In this document: positions 30,591 through 42,021 of the stretch, one piece after another
How the letters are laid out: the number at the start of each line of letters is the position of its first letter
Position numbering within the stretch: position 1 is the stretch's first letter
Source: Nothopassalora personata
Lineage: Eukaryota > Ascomycota > Dothideomycetes > Mycosphaerellales > Mycosphaerellaceae
Length of the DNA stretch: 64,000 bases
Direction: 5' to 3'
Assembly: GCA_033816765.1 (NCBI GenBank)
Contig: CM066289.1
Span: forward strand, 1,364,001-1,428,000
Made by a program: the position numbers and the translations under genes
Notes under the pieces: model-generated
Database searches by the model: none
Told to the model about the DNA's origin: nothing
The model's input: the letters and a program-made list of their open reading frames with translations, nothing else

Positions 30591-31930
30591 TACCGGACTG
30601 TTCGACGCACCATGTCACAGAAATTTTGTGCTTGGTTTGTTCCAAAATGCCGCAGCACAATGCGACTATGCTCAGATGGGGATGCTGGGACTCGTTCCGA
30701 GCGTGAGTGTTGGATCTTATCGTTTCGCCATAAGCGGGGCGGGGGGGTTAGGTCAGTGTGCTGGAACCTGCATGGAAGTCGGGGCAATAATGAACGTTGG
30801 ATGTATGTAGCAGAGGTGTGTACTGTAGTGACTACAGTCAACCTTCGGCTTCCATCGTCATCCAATCTATTCCTTGCTCTAGCCAACCGGACGTCTAGAG
30901 AGGCCTGTCAAACACTACCGGTTGTGTTTCAAGGCCTTGCCAGTAGTTACAGTACAGCCGGCGCGCACCATCAACCCCCTACAACACCGTGATCCGCGAC
31001 CAATGTTGTGGTCGAAGAAGCGAATCAGACTTTCATCGGCATCCAGTGGATTACCATTGGGCTCAGGGTGATGATGTGCGTAGCCCAATGCAATGCCGGA
31101 GCAATTGAATCGAGAGGGATGAAAGATGACGCAGCCCGTCTCCTCCCTCTCGATCTGAGCCGAACAATCTCGCTGGGGGAGCCTGTCCGAGCGCAAACCT
31201 CAACTCCCGCGCTCAAGATCTGCAAGACGATGAAACGCTCATTCGGACTGCCGTGCTACGCCCACGCTGTCTCATCGCTCAGCCGTCGTCGCACCTTTCT
31301 GCCGGCCGACTCGATGCTCAATGCGTTGTCCGCGGCGTGAAGAGCTCCGTCGACAGCAACAGCACGCTCGGCACGACGCAAGCAGCCGCCAATGCTCGTG
31401 ACTCTTGCGCGACATCTGCCCACGAGTGCCAAAGCGTGTTTCTCCGACCTCAACGGACGTCCTGGCACCGCAGTATGTGGTGCTTCGCGAGTCGAAGTGG
31501 AGCATGCAAGAGGAAAGTAGTTGGGAGAAAGTGCTGTAGGAGCCATGATGGTGGTGAAATTGTGTGTCATGGATCGTCCCTTGTAAGGGTTAAGTACTTA
31601 GACTTCTGTTTATGTATGTATGCTATCTTTATTTTCGTCATCTTCGTGCTCCATCCTTCCCGTTGCAGCTGTCGCTCAAGGCCAACGGTGGCATTGGGCG
31701 GAAGCTCAGCCTCATCCTTTTCACCACATAAGCCACTGCAGCAATGCCTCGTTCAGCCGTCAGTACCATGGCCAAAACGAGCTGTCCTCGCTTAGGTTTA
31801 CGACCTCCGTTTCCGCATTATTCATGCTCGTTTGAGCAGACAGACTCTATTCTAAACGCTCTAACGCTACACAGAGGCAAGCTTTCATGAGCGCGCCGAC
31901 CATGTCCGACTGCTATCACCTCGTTCCCGT
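30591..31930. other. 1.3-kb stretch without a supported gene
   Basis: Several open frames of 90-180 codons overlap on both strands, but none has family resemblance and they contradict each other. Holds the promoter of the disordered-protein gene (minus) and the 3' flank of the Cyp40 gene. Confidence 0.45.
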
Positions 31931-33052
31931 TCACGCGAATGCCTTCGCGTATGCCTTCTTCTCCTTTTCCCTGCGCTGGGCTGCGGCCTTTCGCACGGCA
32001 GCCAGCTCGTTCTTCGAGGCTGGGTCTTCTGGTAGGAGATCGGCGGCTTGCTGCAGGTACTCGATCGCGCCATCCTCGTCCTTCGAAGCCTTCAATGCCA
32101 TTCCCTTGCGGAAGAGGGCCTTGCCCTTCGCCTTGTCGTCAATTCCTGCTACGCCAGCAGCCTTGTCTGCTGACTCGGAGGACTCCCGGTAGCGGGCAAG
32201 CTTGTACTGCAGCAGCGAGCTGTTGGTGTAGAGCGATATCTTGAGGGTCTTTAGCTGGTCTCCAAGGTCCTTTGGATCATTCTCGAGGGGCTCAGGGTAC
32301 TCGTGTAGGTATCGCAGTGCCTTCTGGTACTTGCTAAGTGCCAGCTCATTCTCTTGTGCTTTGAATGCCTTGTTGCCCATGTCCTTCAGCTCCGACACAA
32401 TCTTGACAATCTCCGTACCCTTCCATTCCTCGCCTTCCTTGATGTGATCCTCCGGAAAGTCCTCGTACGCATCGCCTGTCGAGTCTGCCTTCTTCTTGGT
32501 GAACTGAGAGATGTCGGTGTTGGGCGGGAGCTCTCCACAGTCCTCGATCACGCAGTCCTTCTCCGGCTTGTCGTTTGCCCCGACAGGAGTGTTTTCAACC
32601 TGCCGTACTACGCTCTTGCCCGCGATGACCTCGCCGAACACCACATGCTTGCCGTCGAGGTGGGGTGTGGGCACTGTGGTGACGAAGAACTGGCTGCCGT
32701 TCGTTCCAGCTCCAGCATTGGCCATAGACAGCAGGAACGGCCTGTCGTGCTTCTCCTCAAAGTTCTCGTCCTCGAACTTCTCGCCGTAGATGCTTTCGCC
32801 GCCAGTGCCATTGCCAGCTGTGAAGTCACCACCCTGGATCATGAAGCTCTTGATCACACGGTGGAACGCGCTGCCCTTGTAGTGAAGAGGCTTGCCTGAC
32901 TTGCCCTCACCCTTCTCACCTGTGCACAAAGCACGGAAGTTTTCTGCCGTCTTGGGGACGATATCGTTGTGCAGCTCGAAGACGACCTTGCCGGCTCTGG
33001 CCCCGCCAATCGAGATGTCGAAGAAGACGCGAGATCGCTTGGTGTCCGCCAT
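31931..33052 (-). CDS. Cyclophilin-40-type peptidyl-prolyl isomerase (Cpr6/Cpr7 family)
   Basis: Hsp90 co-chaperone with proline isomerase activity, cytosolic, 373 aa, one exon. The cyclophilin domain spans about 7-175 with [24 protein letters not shown] and [10 protein letters not shown]. His replaces the cyclosporin-contacting Trp of cyclophilin A in the TPHLDGKH stretch, as is normal for Cyp40. The C-terminal half (about 215-350) forms TPR repeats that dock the Hsp90 MEEVD tail ([20 protein letters not shown] is the start of the first). The length matches the family. Yeast has two paralogues and the sequence does not say which is closer, so no symbol is given. Confidence 0.95.
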   Translation of the reverse strand: MADTKRSRVFFDISIGGARAGKVVFELHNDIVPKTAENFRALCTGEKGEGKSGKPLHYKGSAFHRVIKSFMIQGGDFTAGNGTGGESIYGEKFEDENFEEKHDRPFLLSMANAGAGTNGSQFFVTTVPTPHLDGKHVVFGEVIAGKSVVRQVENTPVGANDKPEKDCVIEDCGELPPNTDISQFTKKKADSTGDAYEDFPEDHIKEGEEWKGTEIVKIVSELKDMGNKAFKAQENELALSKYQKALRYLHEYPEPLENDPKDLGDQLKTLKISLYTNSSLLQYKLARYRESSESADKAAGVAGIDDKAKGKALFRKGMALKASKDEDGAIEYLQQAADLLPEDPASKNELAAVRKAAAQRREKEKKAYAKAFA

Positions 33053-33551
33053 TGTATGCTATCGGTGCTGGTGAGAAGCCTAGATCAAGTATAGCAAGCG
33101 TGGATGGTTTGTGTAGTGGGTGTAAGCAGAGGGTGCTGGTCCTGTGCGTGTATGAATGTGCAAACGAATCTAAGACAAAGAAACTCATGGAAGCACAGCA
33201 AGATCGATCACCGACCAGGGTCCGAAGTGGGGCACGTGGGGCAATCGGTGCCTGGATCTAACAGTAATCACATGCGTGTTGACAAGACGATCGTCTGATA
33301 GGTTCACTGATCGTGGGTGAATGCGTTTAGGTATCTCAAGCCCCTCCCTCACGCCTCATACTAACTCGAATCTCAGCTCATCGTATGCCATCAATCATCG
33401 TCAAACGCTAAGCAATCCAATGCAGACTGTAACATTACTCCTCAGATCATGATACCTCGTAGGTACGCAAGCACTCGCAACAACGCTTCAAATGCAAACT
33501 GCTGAGCGACTCTCACATTCGCTCAGGCCAACTACCGAAGTGCTTCTATCT
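33053..33551. other. Intergenic, Cyp40 promoter
   Basis: Upstream of the Cyp40 gene and downstream of the trehalase gene, both on the minus strand. Nothing coding seen; no clear TATA box. Confidence 0.45.
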
Positions 33552-36139
33552 CTAGGCATGTGCTGGCGGGATCGTCCCAGGTGTAAGACCAACAGTTGAG
33601 CCGCGGTTGACATCATCATGCTTAGACGCCAGGTCCAGTGGAGGAACATGTGCCTCGCCGCCGTGTGCATATTCGACCGGTGCCGGATGGTGCTCGGCCG
33701 CGTGGTATTGAGCCGCTGGGTGCTTCGGATCCAGGAGGATGTCGCCAGAATCTTCACCTTCTGTCATCTTCTTGAAAGTATCCCACGTTGTGACGGCACC
33801 CAAGGCGCGCTTCATGTGAGCATTGAGGATCTGCAGTCCGTAGACGTAAGATGCATTGACCCAGCCGAAGCCTTCTGTTGCCACACCCTTGAAGTCACTG
33901 CCTTGATTGCCGTATTCAGCCGTGACCTTGTGCGGATCAACCTGTCTTGTGACATCGTACTTTTCGACTACAACGCCATTGAAGTCGACGAATGCCTTGG
34001 TGCACATGTAAATCCAGCGGTAAGCACACCTCTGTGCTTCCTCCTCGAAGCCGTAGCGCAGCATACCAGTCCAAGCAAGTATCTGCTGAGGTGCCCAGCC
34101 AAAGGGGTAGTCCCATTGTCGGTTTGGTCGGTGAACACCTACTGGACCACGGCTCTTCTCAGTGCCACTGACGAGACCGCCGTGGACTTCAAACTTGGGC
34201 AAAGCCTTTTCGATGAGAACAGACGCTTGCCGAGGCGTACATGCGCCAGCCCACATGGACCAGAAAGTCGTTGCACTTTCGTAGCCAGTCTGCTCCTTCT
34301 TGACGGTATTGTAATCGAAGAACATACCTGCATCTTCGTTCCACATGAGCTTGTCCATCTGCTGGCGTCGCTTCTTTGCACGGCGGTCCCAAGTCGACGA
34401 AGTCTCGAATTCAGGGTGTCCAGGCACATGCCATTCCTTTGGAATTTCGAGCTTGTCGCCAAAGAAGGCACGGATAGTGCGTGCAATGTCGACTTCGTAC
34501 TTGTACAAGCACGAGTTGAGATCGACCGTGGCAAGATGGGCACTAACCTTCTCCAGACGGTATGATGTATCGTGTCCAGATTCACGCACCGATCGATCGT
34601 GCAGGAAGTACTCGTCGAGCTCTGGCTCGAAGACATGACCGTAGTTGTAGGCATGTACAAAGTCATTGAAGCTCATGTTATGCTTCCTCGCGTATGGCGA
34701 CAGAACGTGAACAAAATGAGTGGCTTCTGTTTCTGGCGGTACTCCAAGACCGCCGGGCACGTATCGGGACAGGCCAGACTCTTCATCGTATCTAGGCTTC
34801 GACATCCAGGTAGCGTAGTAGTCCTTGATAGCAGCAAGTATACATCTTCGGAGGAAGTCGAGGCTGTCAGGTCTGTGCTTTATTCGGTCGTAAATTCGCA
34901 GTGCCATGTCGGTGAGGAAGGGCGGCTGAGTGCGGCGAAGGTAGTAGGAGCGATTGGCGTTGAGGATCTTGCCATAGTGGCGGATCGAGAAACAGAAATG
35001 TCTTGCCATGGACTCGCAGAGATCCACGCGATCGTTGACAAGCAAGCCAAGCGTCTCCATGTAGCTGTCCCAGCCGTACAGCTCGTTGAAGCGACCACCA
35101 GGTACCACGAATGGGAGGCCCTTGAAATCAATCTCTCCCTTTGGTGTATCCTCAATACGCTCCATCTCGATGGCCAGGATACCAGGAGCACTGTTGAGGT
35201 CACGGACGTACTCGTCATCATCTTGACCTCCATCCTTCAGCCATTGAACGTCAAGTCGTATCTCGGGATGTTCTTTGGCGATCCGAGTGTAGTACTCATA
35301 CTGCTCCGGAGCTCCAGGCGGGATGTAAATGCGAGGTCGCGGGTCTGCTGTCCAATCTTTGGGGTCCTTTCCAACAGCACCAATGTTGGAGCCATCCATG
35401 CGTCTGGTGAGGTTCGGCCAAAACTGGTCCTTGATGAGGCGAGCCAATCGATTGACTGGATTCTCGTTCAGGCGGGCTTCGTCGAGTACAATCTGCTTAC
35501 GGCCATACTTTTTGGCCAATGTGAGCTCCTGCAAAAGATTGCTGAGCATGTATGTGCCGCGGACGTCGAAGCGTTTGTAACCACCAGAGGCAGCTGTCCC
35601 GAGCTCGATGGTCTTTGGCCCGCTGTCCTCAATGGTGATCTGGACATTGTTGTCGGTGTCCTCCCGTGACAGGAGGGACTTCAAACAGTCGTCGACATTG
35701 ATGAGATAGCGGCGAGGGGCATTACCCTGTGCATCTGGGACCTAGTCAGTTTCCATGCTGAATGCACATCCCGAGCAGTCATCCGCAACATACCGTGGCT
35801 CGTTCGCCTCGCCGGTGCCTTGAAGTTGTGTGCTAATGGCTCAGAGCCTGGAGGATCAATCTGTTGTGTGTCTTCTGTCAGCGATCTGGCAGCGGGCAGA
35901 GACCATCTCTTTGAGTAAGGCTGTGGGTCGTATGGCGTGTGTGGTGTCCGTGGACTCAGTGGCGGGCTTCTTACAGCTGAGTATGTGCGACTCTTTGCAA
36001 CCTTTCTAGGGCTGTGGCTCCCGCCGTAGTAGACGCTGGGCGCGGCGTATGGGTCGAGGTCTAGCGAGAGGTTCTGCTCGCCATTTTGGTGGGAGGGCTT
36101 GCGGGTGTGATGAGGGAGCGCTGATTGCTGCGAGCTCAT
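33552..36139 (-). CDS. Neutral trehalase
   Basis: Cytosolic GH37 alpha,alpha-trehalase that splits stored trehalose into two glucose units during germination and recovery from stress; 842 aa. Exon 1 is 35794-36139, exon 2 33552-35734, intron 59 nt; the join gives [14 protein letters not shown], which fits the family. The GH37 signatures [15 protein letters not shown] and [10 protein letters not shown] are both present. The N-terminal regulatory part has basophilic kinase sites (RTYS near 54, KRWS at 80, RRTS at 114), as in neutral trehalases activated by PKA and 14-3-3. A Ca-binding loop is at 141-152 ([12 protein letters not shown]). Acid trehalases lack these, so neutral is firm. The C-terminal tail is His/Pro-rich. 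Confidence 0.96.
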
Positions 36140-37348
36140 GCTCTGGTGGAAGGTCGAAGGGAATGCGTATCAGAGAACTGGCTGAGTGGGTGTTTCGGCG
36201 GAGGAGGAGCAAAGCACAGAAGTGCGGTCTGTCGGGTGCTTGCTGGTTAGCATACGATATGATGTCGCGGTGCGGGCAAACTGCGGTTCGGGCAATTGGT
36301 GGTAATGTGGAGGTGGTCGGGAAGTCTCTGTGCAGTGACGTTCGCAGGGATGGAGGGACGAAGCTTTTCGTTTGGACGGGGGGAGCACGCGAGCGGTTGC
36401 TTACCTGAGGCGCGGCGGCGGTAGGTGGCGGTGGTGGGCAAAACAATGGCTGCTCCTGCACTGATGAGATGAGGTGTACTGCCAGAAGGGTGCTGATCAA
36501 GGATGCGTGAAGGTCATGTGGTGGAGGTGGTGGTGTTGTTGGTGTCGTCGAAAGGCGGCAAAAGGTGGCAGAAGGTGGCAGAAGTGGAACAGAACAGTTG
36601 ACTCCGGCGTGACTGGGCCTCCTGTGTGAATCGTGCAGGCAGGCGCAATCGCTGCGTGAAGGTGACCTCGCGCGTCTTCGGTCTGGCCAGCGTGCGCTGC
36701 AGGTTGGAGTGCGGCATTCACAGGCATGATAGCCATTGTCAGATGCAGAAAGCGGCTCCCGGTCCTCTGCGGCCGCATCGTCTTTGTTCCATCCAGGCCT
36801 TTCACTATCGCGGACTCCTGCACCGTGAGCGGAGCTGATTTCCAGCATAAGAAGTCGCACATACGCTTGTCAGGAGAAGGGGCGGAAGAGTGCCAGCATA
36901 TATCCTATCGCGATGGCCAGAAAATCATCGCCCAGTGATGATGAGAGGCGGCGCCCGCAACCACGCCTCCGCATCACAACATCCTGGAAGTACATTCGCC
37001 GGTACTGCTTGCCCTGCAGAACATGCACCCGATCTTCTTCACGGGCATCCGGGGGTCGTCGCGCCGCCTAGATACACTCACTCATACAGTACCGCATGCC
37101 TGGGAAGGCTACCACAGCCACACAGCCTTCTGGGGCCACTCGGTCATGCGCACGACGGTATCAGATAGTGCCAGCCGAGCCTTTGATCGGAAAGAGTCTA
37201 ACCTGCCAATGAGCTGAGCGTTCACAGGATCATGTACGCGAGCAAAGCTTTAGACCACGTCTACTTTCTTCCCTGCGGCTCTACTACTGGACGTCACACT
37301 TCATGGTCCGTACTGAGGGATGCATCTACTTCACAACTTCTATCTGAT
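36140..37348. other. 1.2-kb trehalase promoter region
   Basis: Long upstream region of the trehalase gene, with purine/pyrimidine-rich tracts (TGGTGGAGGTGGTGGTGTTG near 36518) that keep a minus-strand frame open by composition alone. One stress-response-like AGGGG pentamer is at 36878-36882. No gene called. Confidence 0.45.
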
Positions 37349-38236
37349 CTATAGAAACCGCTCGCGATGTATATGCTGCACAACGGCCTCGTCTGGCTGA
37401 TCCTGAGGAGCAGCTCGACTTTTAAATTTCGCCCAGAAGAACCCACGAACAGCATTGCTGAGCCAAACGACTTCACCGTCCACCATCGTATCAATCGGGA
37501 TATTCCCCTCAAAAGCCAGATGGTTCTCCAAAGCGAATCTCCTAGTCGTGCCTTGCAAGCCGCCAGCAGAAGCTGACGGTGTGATCCATCGTCCCTGGCG
37601 ATTAAAGTACGGCGTACAGATCGAACCATCAATCATGTTGCGATCGTGATCCCAGAGTAAGACTTCTCGTGGCATCGTGTAGTTGACAATCCCAGCGGCC
37701 GCCCGCGCGCGGGCATAAGTAGACCTGTCACTAGTCTTGAACATGGTCCCTTCGCATGCTTCAGTCGGCTCGGTGTCAAGGAGAATGTCCCACTCCGTCT
37801 TGCCCCGCAGCTCTACTGGAAGATGGAATGTCGCTGGAAACAGCGCACTCATTGGGATGCTCTTTAGCGGATGATAGATTTCTGTCCTCATTCTGCCACC
37901 AACATAAGAGCGTAGCTTGATCCGTAGAGCTTCGGGGTTTTCACCTGGGTGATTGTCGTGCCAGTCTTTCACAGCTTTGAGCAGCACCTGAAGGATGACG
38001 GTCGGCCCACCAGAATTAGGCCTGGGTCTATCGTCTGCGAAGAAGAAGGTGCTCCACTTCGCTACTTGTAATCTGGTCCAGTGGTGCTCCAGCATGTAGA
38101 ACGGGCATGGCTTGCCACATGACGCAGCAGTGTTGTTTGCAGATTGGCACAGTCTCCTATCATATCGTATACTGGTATAGACGAAAGGCTCGTCATCGTC
38201 AGTCGAGGCAGGACCCACGCCGAAGTGGCCGCTCAT
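37349..38236 (-). CDS. 4-amino-4-deoxychorismate lyase-like, PLP class IV
   Basis: PLP-dependent fold-type IV enzyme, 295 aa, one exon. Best fit is fungal aminodeoxychorismate lyase (Abz2), which releases pyruvate from aminodeoxychorismate to make p-aminobenzoate for folate. The PLP Lys candidate is K167 in FKTSDRSTY. The second half has the class IV pattern: EVLLWDHDRN, GSICTPYF, then GGLQGTTRRFALE, where the GTTR loop binds the cofactor phosphate. Branched-chain aminotransferases would be longer and have different signatures. The start ATG at 38236 is the first in frame. It is divergent from the Tom70 gene. Confidence 0.82.
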   Translation of the reverse strand: MSGHFGVGPASTDDDEPFVYTSIRYDRRLCQSANNTAASCGKPCPFYMLEHHWTRLQVAKWSTFFFADDRPRPNSGGPTVILQVLLKAVKDWHDNHPGENPEALRIKLRSYVGGRMRTEIYHPLKSIPMSALFPATFHLPVELRGKTEWDILLDTEPTEACEGTMFKTSDRSTYARARAAAGIVNYTMPREVLLWDHDRNMIDGSICTPYFNRQGRWITPSASAGGLQGTTRRFALENHLAFEGNIPIDTMVDGEVVWLSNAVRGFFWAKFKSRAAPQDQPDEAVVQHIHRERFL

Positions 38237-38733
38237 GGTTGGAGCATGAACGGGAACGCGGGTGATGTGGCCAGCAGATCATGAGAACGTTGAGAGAGAT
38301 AAAGATAGGCAAACTACAGTCACAACATAGCTTTTGGACGACCGGACCAGATAGAATATGACTCGAAGTCTTTGTTTGCTAGCAGCCTCGACGCCAACTC
38401 AACTGATGAGGTCCACTACGCGCGAAGCCGGCAAGATCGCGGGCAGGGATGTTTTCCCAGTAGCTCAGCCAACTTGTAATTAAGGAAGAGATGTAGTTCT
38501 ACTTAGTGGGCGATGAAAAAGTTCACGTGGTGAGATTGGCGATGAAGTCATTCTCGCGCACGGGTGCAGCGTGCCGACTAGTTGCTGCAAAGTCAAAAGT
38601 CGCGAAGCATTTGGACATTGAAAGCATCGCCAAACAAAACCCTCTCCATTACCTCTTCATTGCGAGAGTGGACCTCAACCGCCCATACACGTCTGAGTGA
38701 CAGCACCGGTGATCTGGACGATACATACCAACC
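38237..38733. other. Divergent promoter, lyase / Tom70
   Basis: 497 bp between two start codons facing away from each other. No canonical TATA box; nothing coding supported. Confidence 0.5.
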
Positions 38734-40721
38734 ATGGCGACCGCACGATCCTCGACGGCCGCGGTGGAGCAGGTCGAGCAAGTCGCACACTCCGCCGGCG
38801 CGTCAACTTCATCGTTGTGGGATCGCATAGGGACTTGGTATCAGGACAACAAAGTCGCAGCATGGACCATTGCTGGCGTCACGGTGGTCGTGGCTGGCGG
38901 CTCAGTTTACTACCTATCACAACCACCCAAAGTCACAGCAGATGCATCCAAACCGAGGAAGAGGAAAGGCAAGAAGGCGGCAGCGGGCGCAGATAAGATC
39001 AACCTTGAAGGGAAGACAGAGTCGAAATCTGCGCCGCCGCCACAGCCGGTGGTAGAGGAGGTAGAGCAGCTGCCTCAGGTCACGGAGGAGTCGGTGTCAT
39101 CACTATCGGAAGCAGACCGCAAGGACTACGCGGCCAAGCTGAAGGCCGCTGGCAACAAGGCATACGGCAGCAAGGACTACAACAAAGCAATCGACCTCTA
39201 CACCCAAGCCATCCTCTGCAAAGCTGATCCCGTCTTCTACTCCAACCGCGCTGCTTGCTACAACGCTCTGAGTGATTGGGCCAAGGTCGTCGAGGACACC
39301 ACTGCTGCTCTCAATCTGGACAATGAATACGTTAAAGCACTCAACCGACGAGCGAACGCGTACGAACAGGAGGGCAGGTACAGCGAAGCGCTCCTTGACT
39401 ACACTGCTAGCTGCATCATCGATCAATTCCGCAACGACACTTCTGCTCAAGCTGTCGAGAGATTGCTCAAGAAGGTCGCTGAAACCAAGGCCAAGAATAT
39501 CATGGAGGGCAAGGAGAAGAAGCTCCCTTCACCCACTTTCGTCTCAAACTATTTGCAATCGTTCCGCGCCAAGGATCTACCCGAAGGACTCGAAGAGACA
39601 GCAGATCTCGAGCAAGGAAGCGGCAAGTGGCATCTAAGAAAGGGACTTCAAGCAATCAAGCGCCGAACTGGAGAGGGCTACAACGAGGCCGCCGAGAGCT
39701 TCGACAAGGCGATTGAACAGAACAACCTGGACAAGCACGAAGCGAACGCGTACAACATGCGCGGCACTTTCCGTTACCTCAGAGGCGACACTGATGCAGC
39801 GATGGAAGATCTGAACAAGTCGATCGAGCTCGACGAGTCCCTCGTTCAAAGCTATGTGAAGCGCGCTAGCATGCACCTTGAGCAAAGTAAGTTGTTGGAA
39901 GCACACCGCACAGAGAGTGCAGACACTTACCAAGCCTTCAAAGGTGCACGCGATGCCGCTGCCCACGATTTTGAGCTTGCCCAAAAGTATAACCCCGATG
40001 ACCCAGACATCTACTACCACCGCGCGCAACTTCACTTCATCCTCTCCGAGTTCAGTCTAGCCGCCACCGATTACCAGAAATCGATCGATCTCGACAAGGA
40101 CTTCATTTTCTCGCATATTCAGCTTGGTGTGACACAGTACAAGATGGGCTCAGTAGCAAGCAGTATGGCGACGTTCAGACGCTGCATTAAGAATTTCGGC
40201 GACAAGAGCGACGTGTACAACTACTACGGGGAGCTGCTGCTCGACCAGCAGAAGTACCAGGAGGCAGTCGAGAAATTTGAGACTGCGGTGGAGATGGAAA
40301 AGAAGGCAGTCGGCGAGCGTGGTGGCGGCATGAACGTGCTGCCGCTCATCAACAAGGCACTTGCTCTTTTCCAATGGAAGCAGGACTTCTCTGCTGCTGA
40401 GAAGCTTTGCGATAAGGCACTGATCAGTAAGTCAGCTTCCTCCTTTGTAGATTCTCACTAACATATTTTCCAGTTGACCCTGAGTGCGACATTGCAGTCG
40501 CCACCATGGCTCAACTCCTCCTGCAACAGGGCAAGGTTACCGAAGCCCTCAAGTACTTCGAGCGCGCCGCCGAGCTCTCGCGAACAGAAGGCGAGATCGT
40601 CAACGCATTGTCATACGCCGAGGCCACGAGGACACAACTGGAAGTACAAGAAAAGTACCCTCAGCTTGCAGCCAAGCTTCAAGGCATAGGCGCTGGAATG
40701 GGCGGACCGCCCATGAGATGA
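38734..40721 (+). CDS. TOM70: Mitochondrial import receptor Tom70
   Basis: Outer-membrane import receptor that accepts carrier-type precursors from Hsp70/Hsp90, 646 aa. Exons 38734-40426 and 40474-40721; intron 47 nt (GTAAGT, CACTAAC, CCAG), joining at KALI/IDPEC. An N-terminal single membrane anchor at about 41-60 ([15 protein letters not shown]) is followed by a Lys-rich linker, then TPR repeats to the C-terminus. The first [23 protein letters not shown], is in the chaperone-docking clamp. Length and order match the Tom70 family (about 600-650 aa). It lies near a Cyp40 gene whose product shares Hsp90 as partner; the co-location is probably accidental. Confidence 0.95.
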
Positions 40722-42021
40722 GTACTTGTAACATAGGTGGACAGTGTTGATGACATACATGGCTTCGAGCATCGTGACTTGACGTTCGATGTGGCAGCTA
40801 GTCTGCTGCTTACTATTCTACTGTACTTTATGTGTGCAAAGCAGACACAGGACTTGGTGTAATAGTTCTCACCTCAGACCACAAGCGTCTCTCGATTGTC
40901 CCCAGAGCCCCAATGCTTTAGACATGAAGGATGATCTCGAGATGAGCTTCACTGCCGTTGCACTAAACTGAATAATCACAAGCTCAGTTGAATTCTCCCA
41001 CCTAGCCACGCGTCGCAGAATCTTATAACCCTCGTTCAGTCCCAGCCCGTTTTTCTCCTTTGCCCTCCACGCCCTCTCTTATGGTTCCGTCAACACCGCT
41101 GTGCCAGCGTCGACCCAAACACACTCCCACATCCGATACACCAAGATGTCAGCCCACGAACACCAACTCCCAAACCTTGAATACCAGCTCCCACAGAACC
41201 TCGCCAAACTCCCACACTCTCCGACAGAACCATCGCCAGCCGATCACGATCTCAATCAACAACGCCCTAGCTAACTAACCTCAGCCTCGAAGACAGAAGA
41301 CAGGAAAAAGCGCCGGCTCCACAACATACCCGGGCGCTCAGTCTGGGGCGGAGAAAGGGCAATCTATAGCACAGACGACTGCCCTGGCAAGTCACCCAAG
41401 CCCGAGCGTTTAAAGTAAACAGGCTATCGCTGGAAAGTTTTGTCGCCGTGCAACACGACCGTGGGACGAAGACGCCGCAGAAGCAGAAGAGGGTGGTCGA
41501 GAACAGCACGTGGCAGGAGCAGGTCATGGACGCTGTCTCGAGAGACGGAGACATGAAGGCGCGGGTTTCCCAGAGGAGTGGAGTCGGCGAAGCCAATTAC
41601 TTCCATGTCCTCCGCGCCGCTGGGAGGCGGGTTGAAACAGATTTGGGAGCGGAGGGTTCTGGGTGAGGTCAGGGGGGAAATGGAAATATCCTTTGGGGTC
41701 GGGCGGAATTAGGTGAATCGAGATAAGCAGGCAGATGTCAGGTTCGATCGAGCTCTGTGCCGTCGTTCTCAAGCTTTGGGCCAAAAGGTTCATCGTGCTG
41801 GAAGATGATGCTAGCGAGACCAACGGCGTAGGAGGTACTGGTTCAAGATATGCCACGCTAGTCCATCACTTTCAGCTACCCAGTGCATGAAAGGATACGG
41901 GACTATGGTGGCCTTCCTACGAGATAGTCGCGATCTGGCTCAAGTCCAGATCTGGCTCCTCACCGTGCGGTGTAGTTGTCTAGAATAGAAGGCGGAGATG
42001 TCTTTTCGTCGAGCTACAGGC
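40722..42021. other. 1.3-kb stretch with unresolved coding potential
   Basis: No gene is secure. On the plus strand, two pieces look protein-like: an ATG at 41146 opening MSAHEHQLPNLEYQLPQNL, and a later frame through 41448-41666 (KRVVENSTWQEQVMDAVSR, GVGEANYFHVLRAAGRR). I could not connect them with acceptable splice sites. Confidence 0.35.

Noticed and set aside
31253..31795. 180-codon plus-strand frame
   Set aside because: Cys- and Ser-rich composition with a chance hydrophobic run; two minus-strand frames overlap it and nothing matches a family.
34572..35669. 365-codon plus-strand frame
   Set aside because: Antisense shadow of the neutral trehalase exon; the minus strand holds both GH37 signatures.
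36006..36860. 285-codon minus-strand frame upstream of trehalase
   Set aside because: It overlaps trehalase exon 1 in another frame, is Pro/Arg/His-rich through compositional bias, and has no family resemblance.
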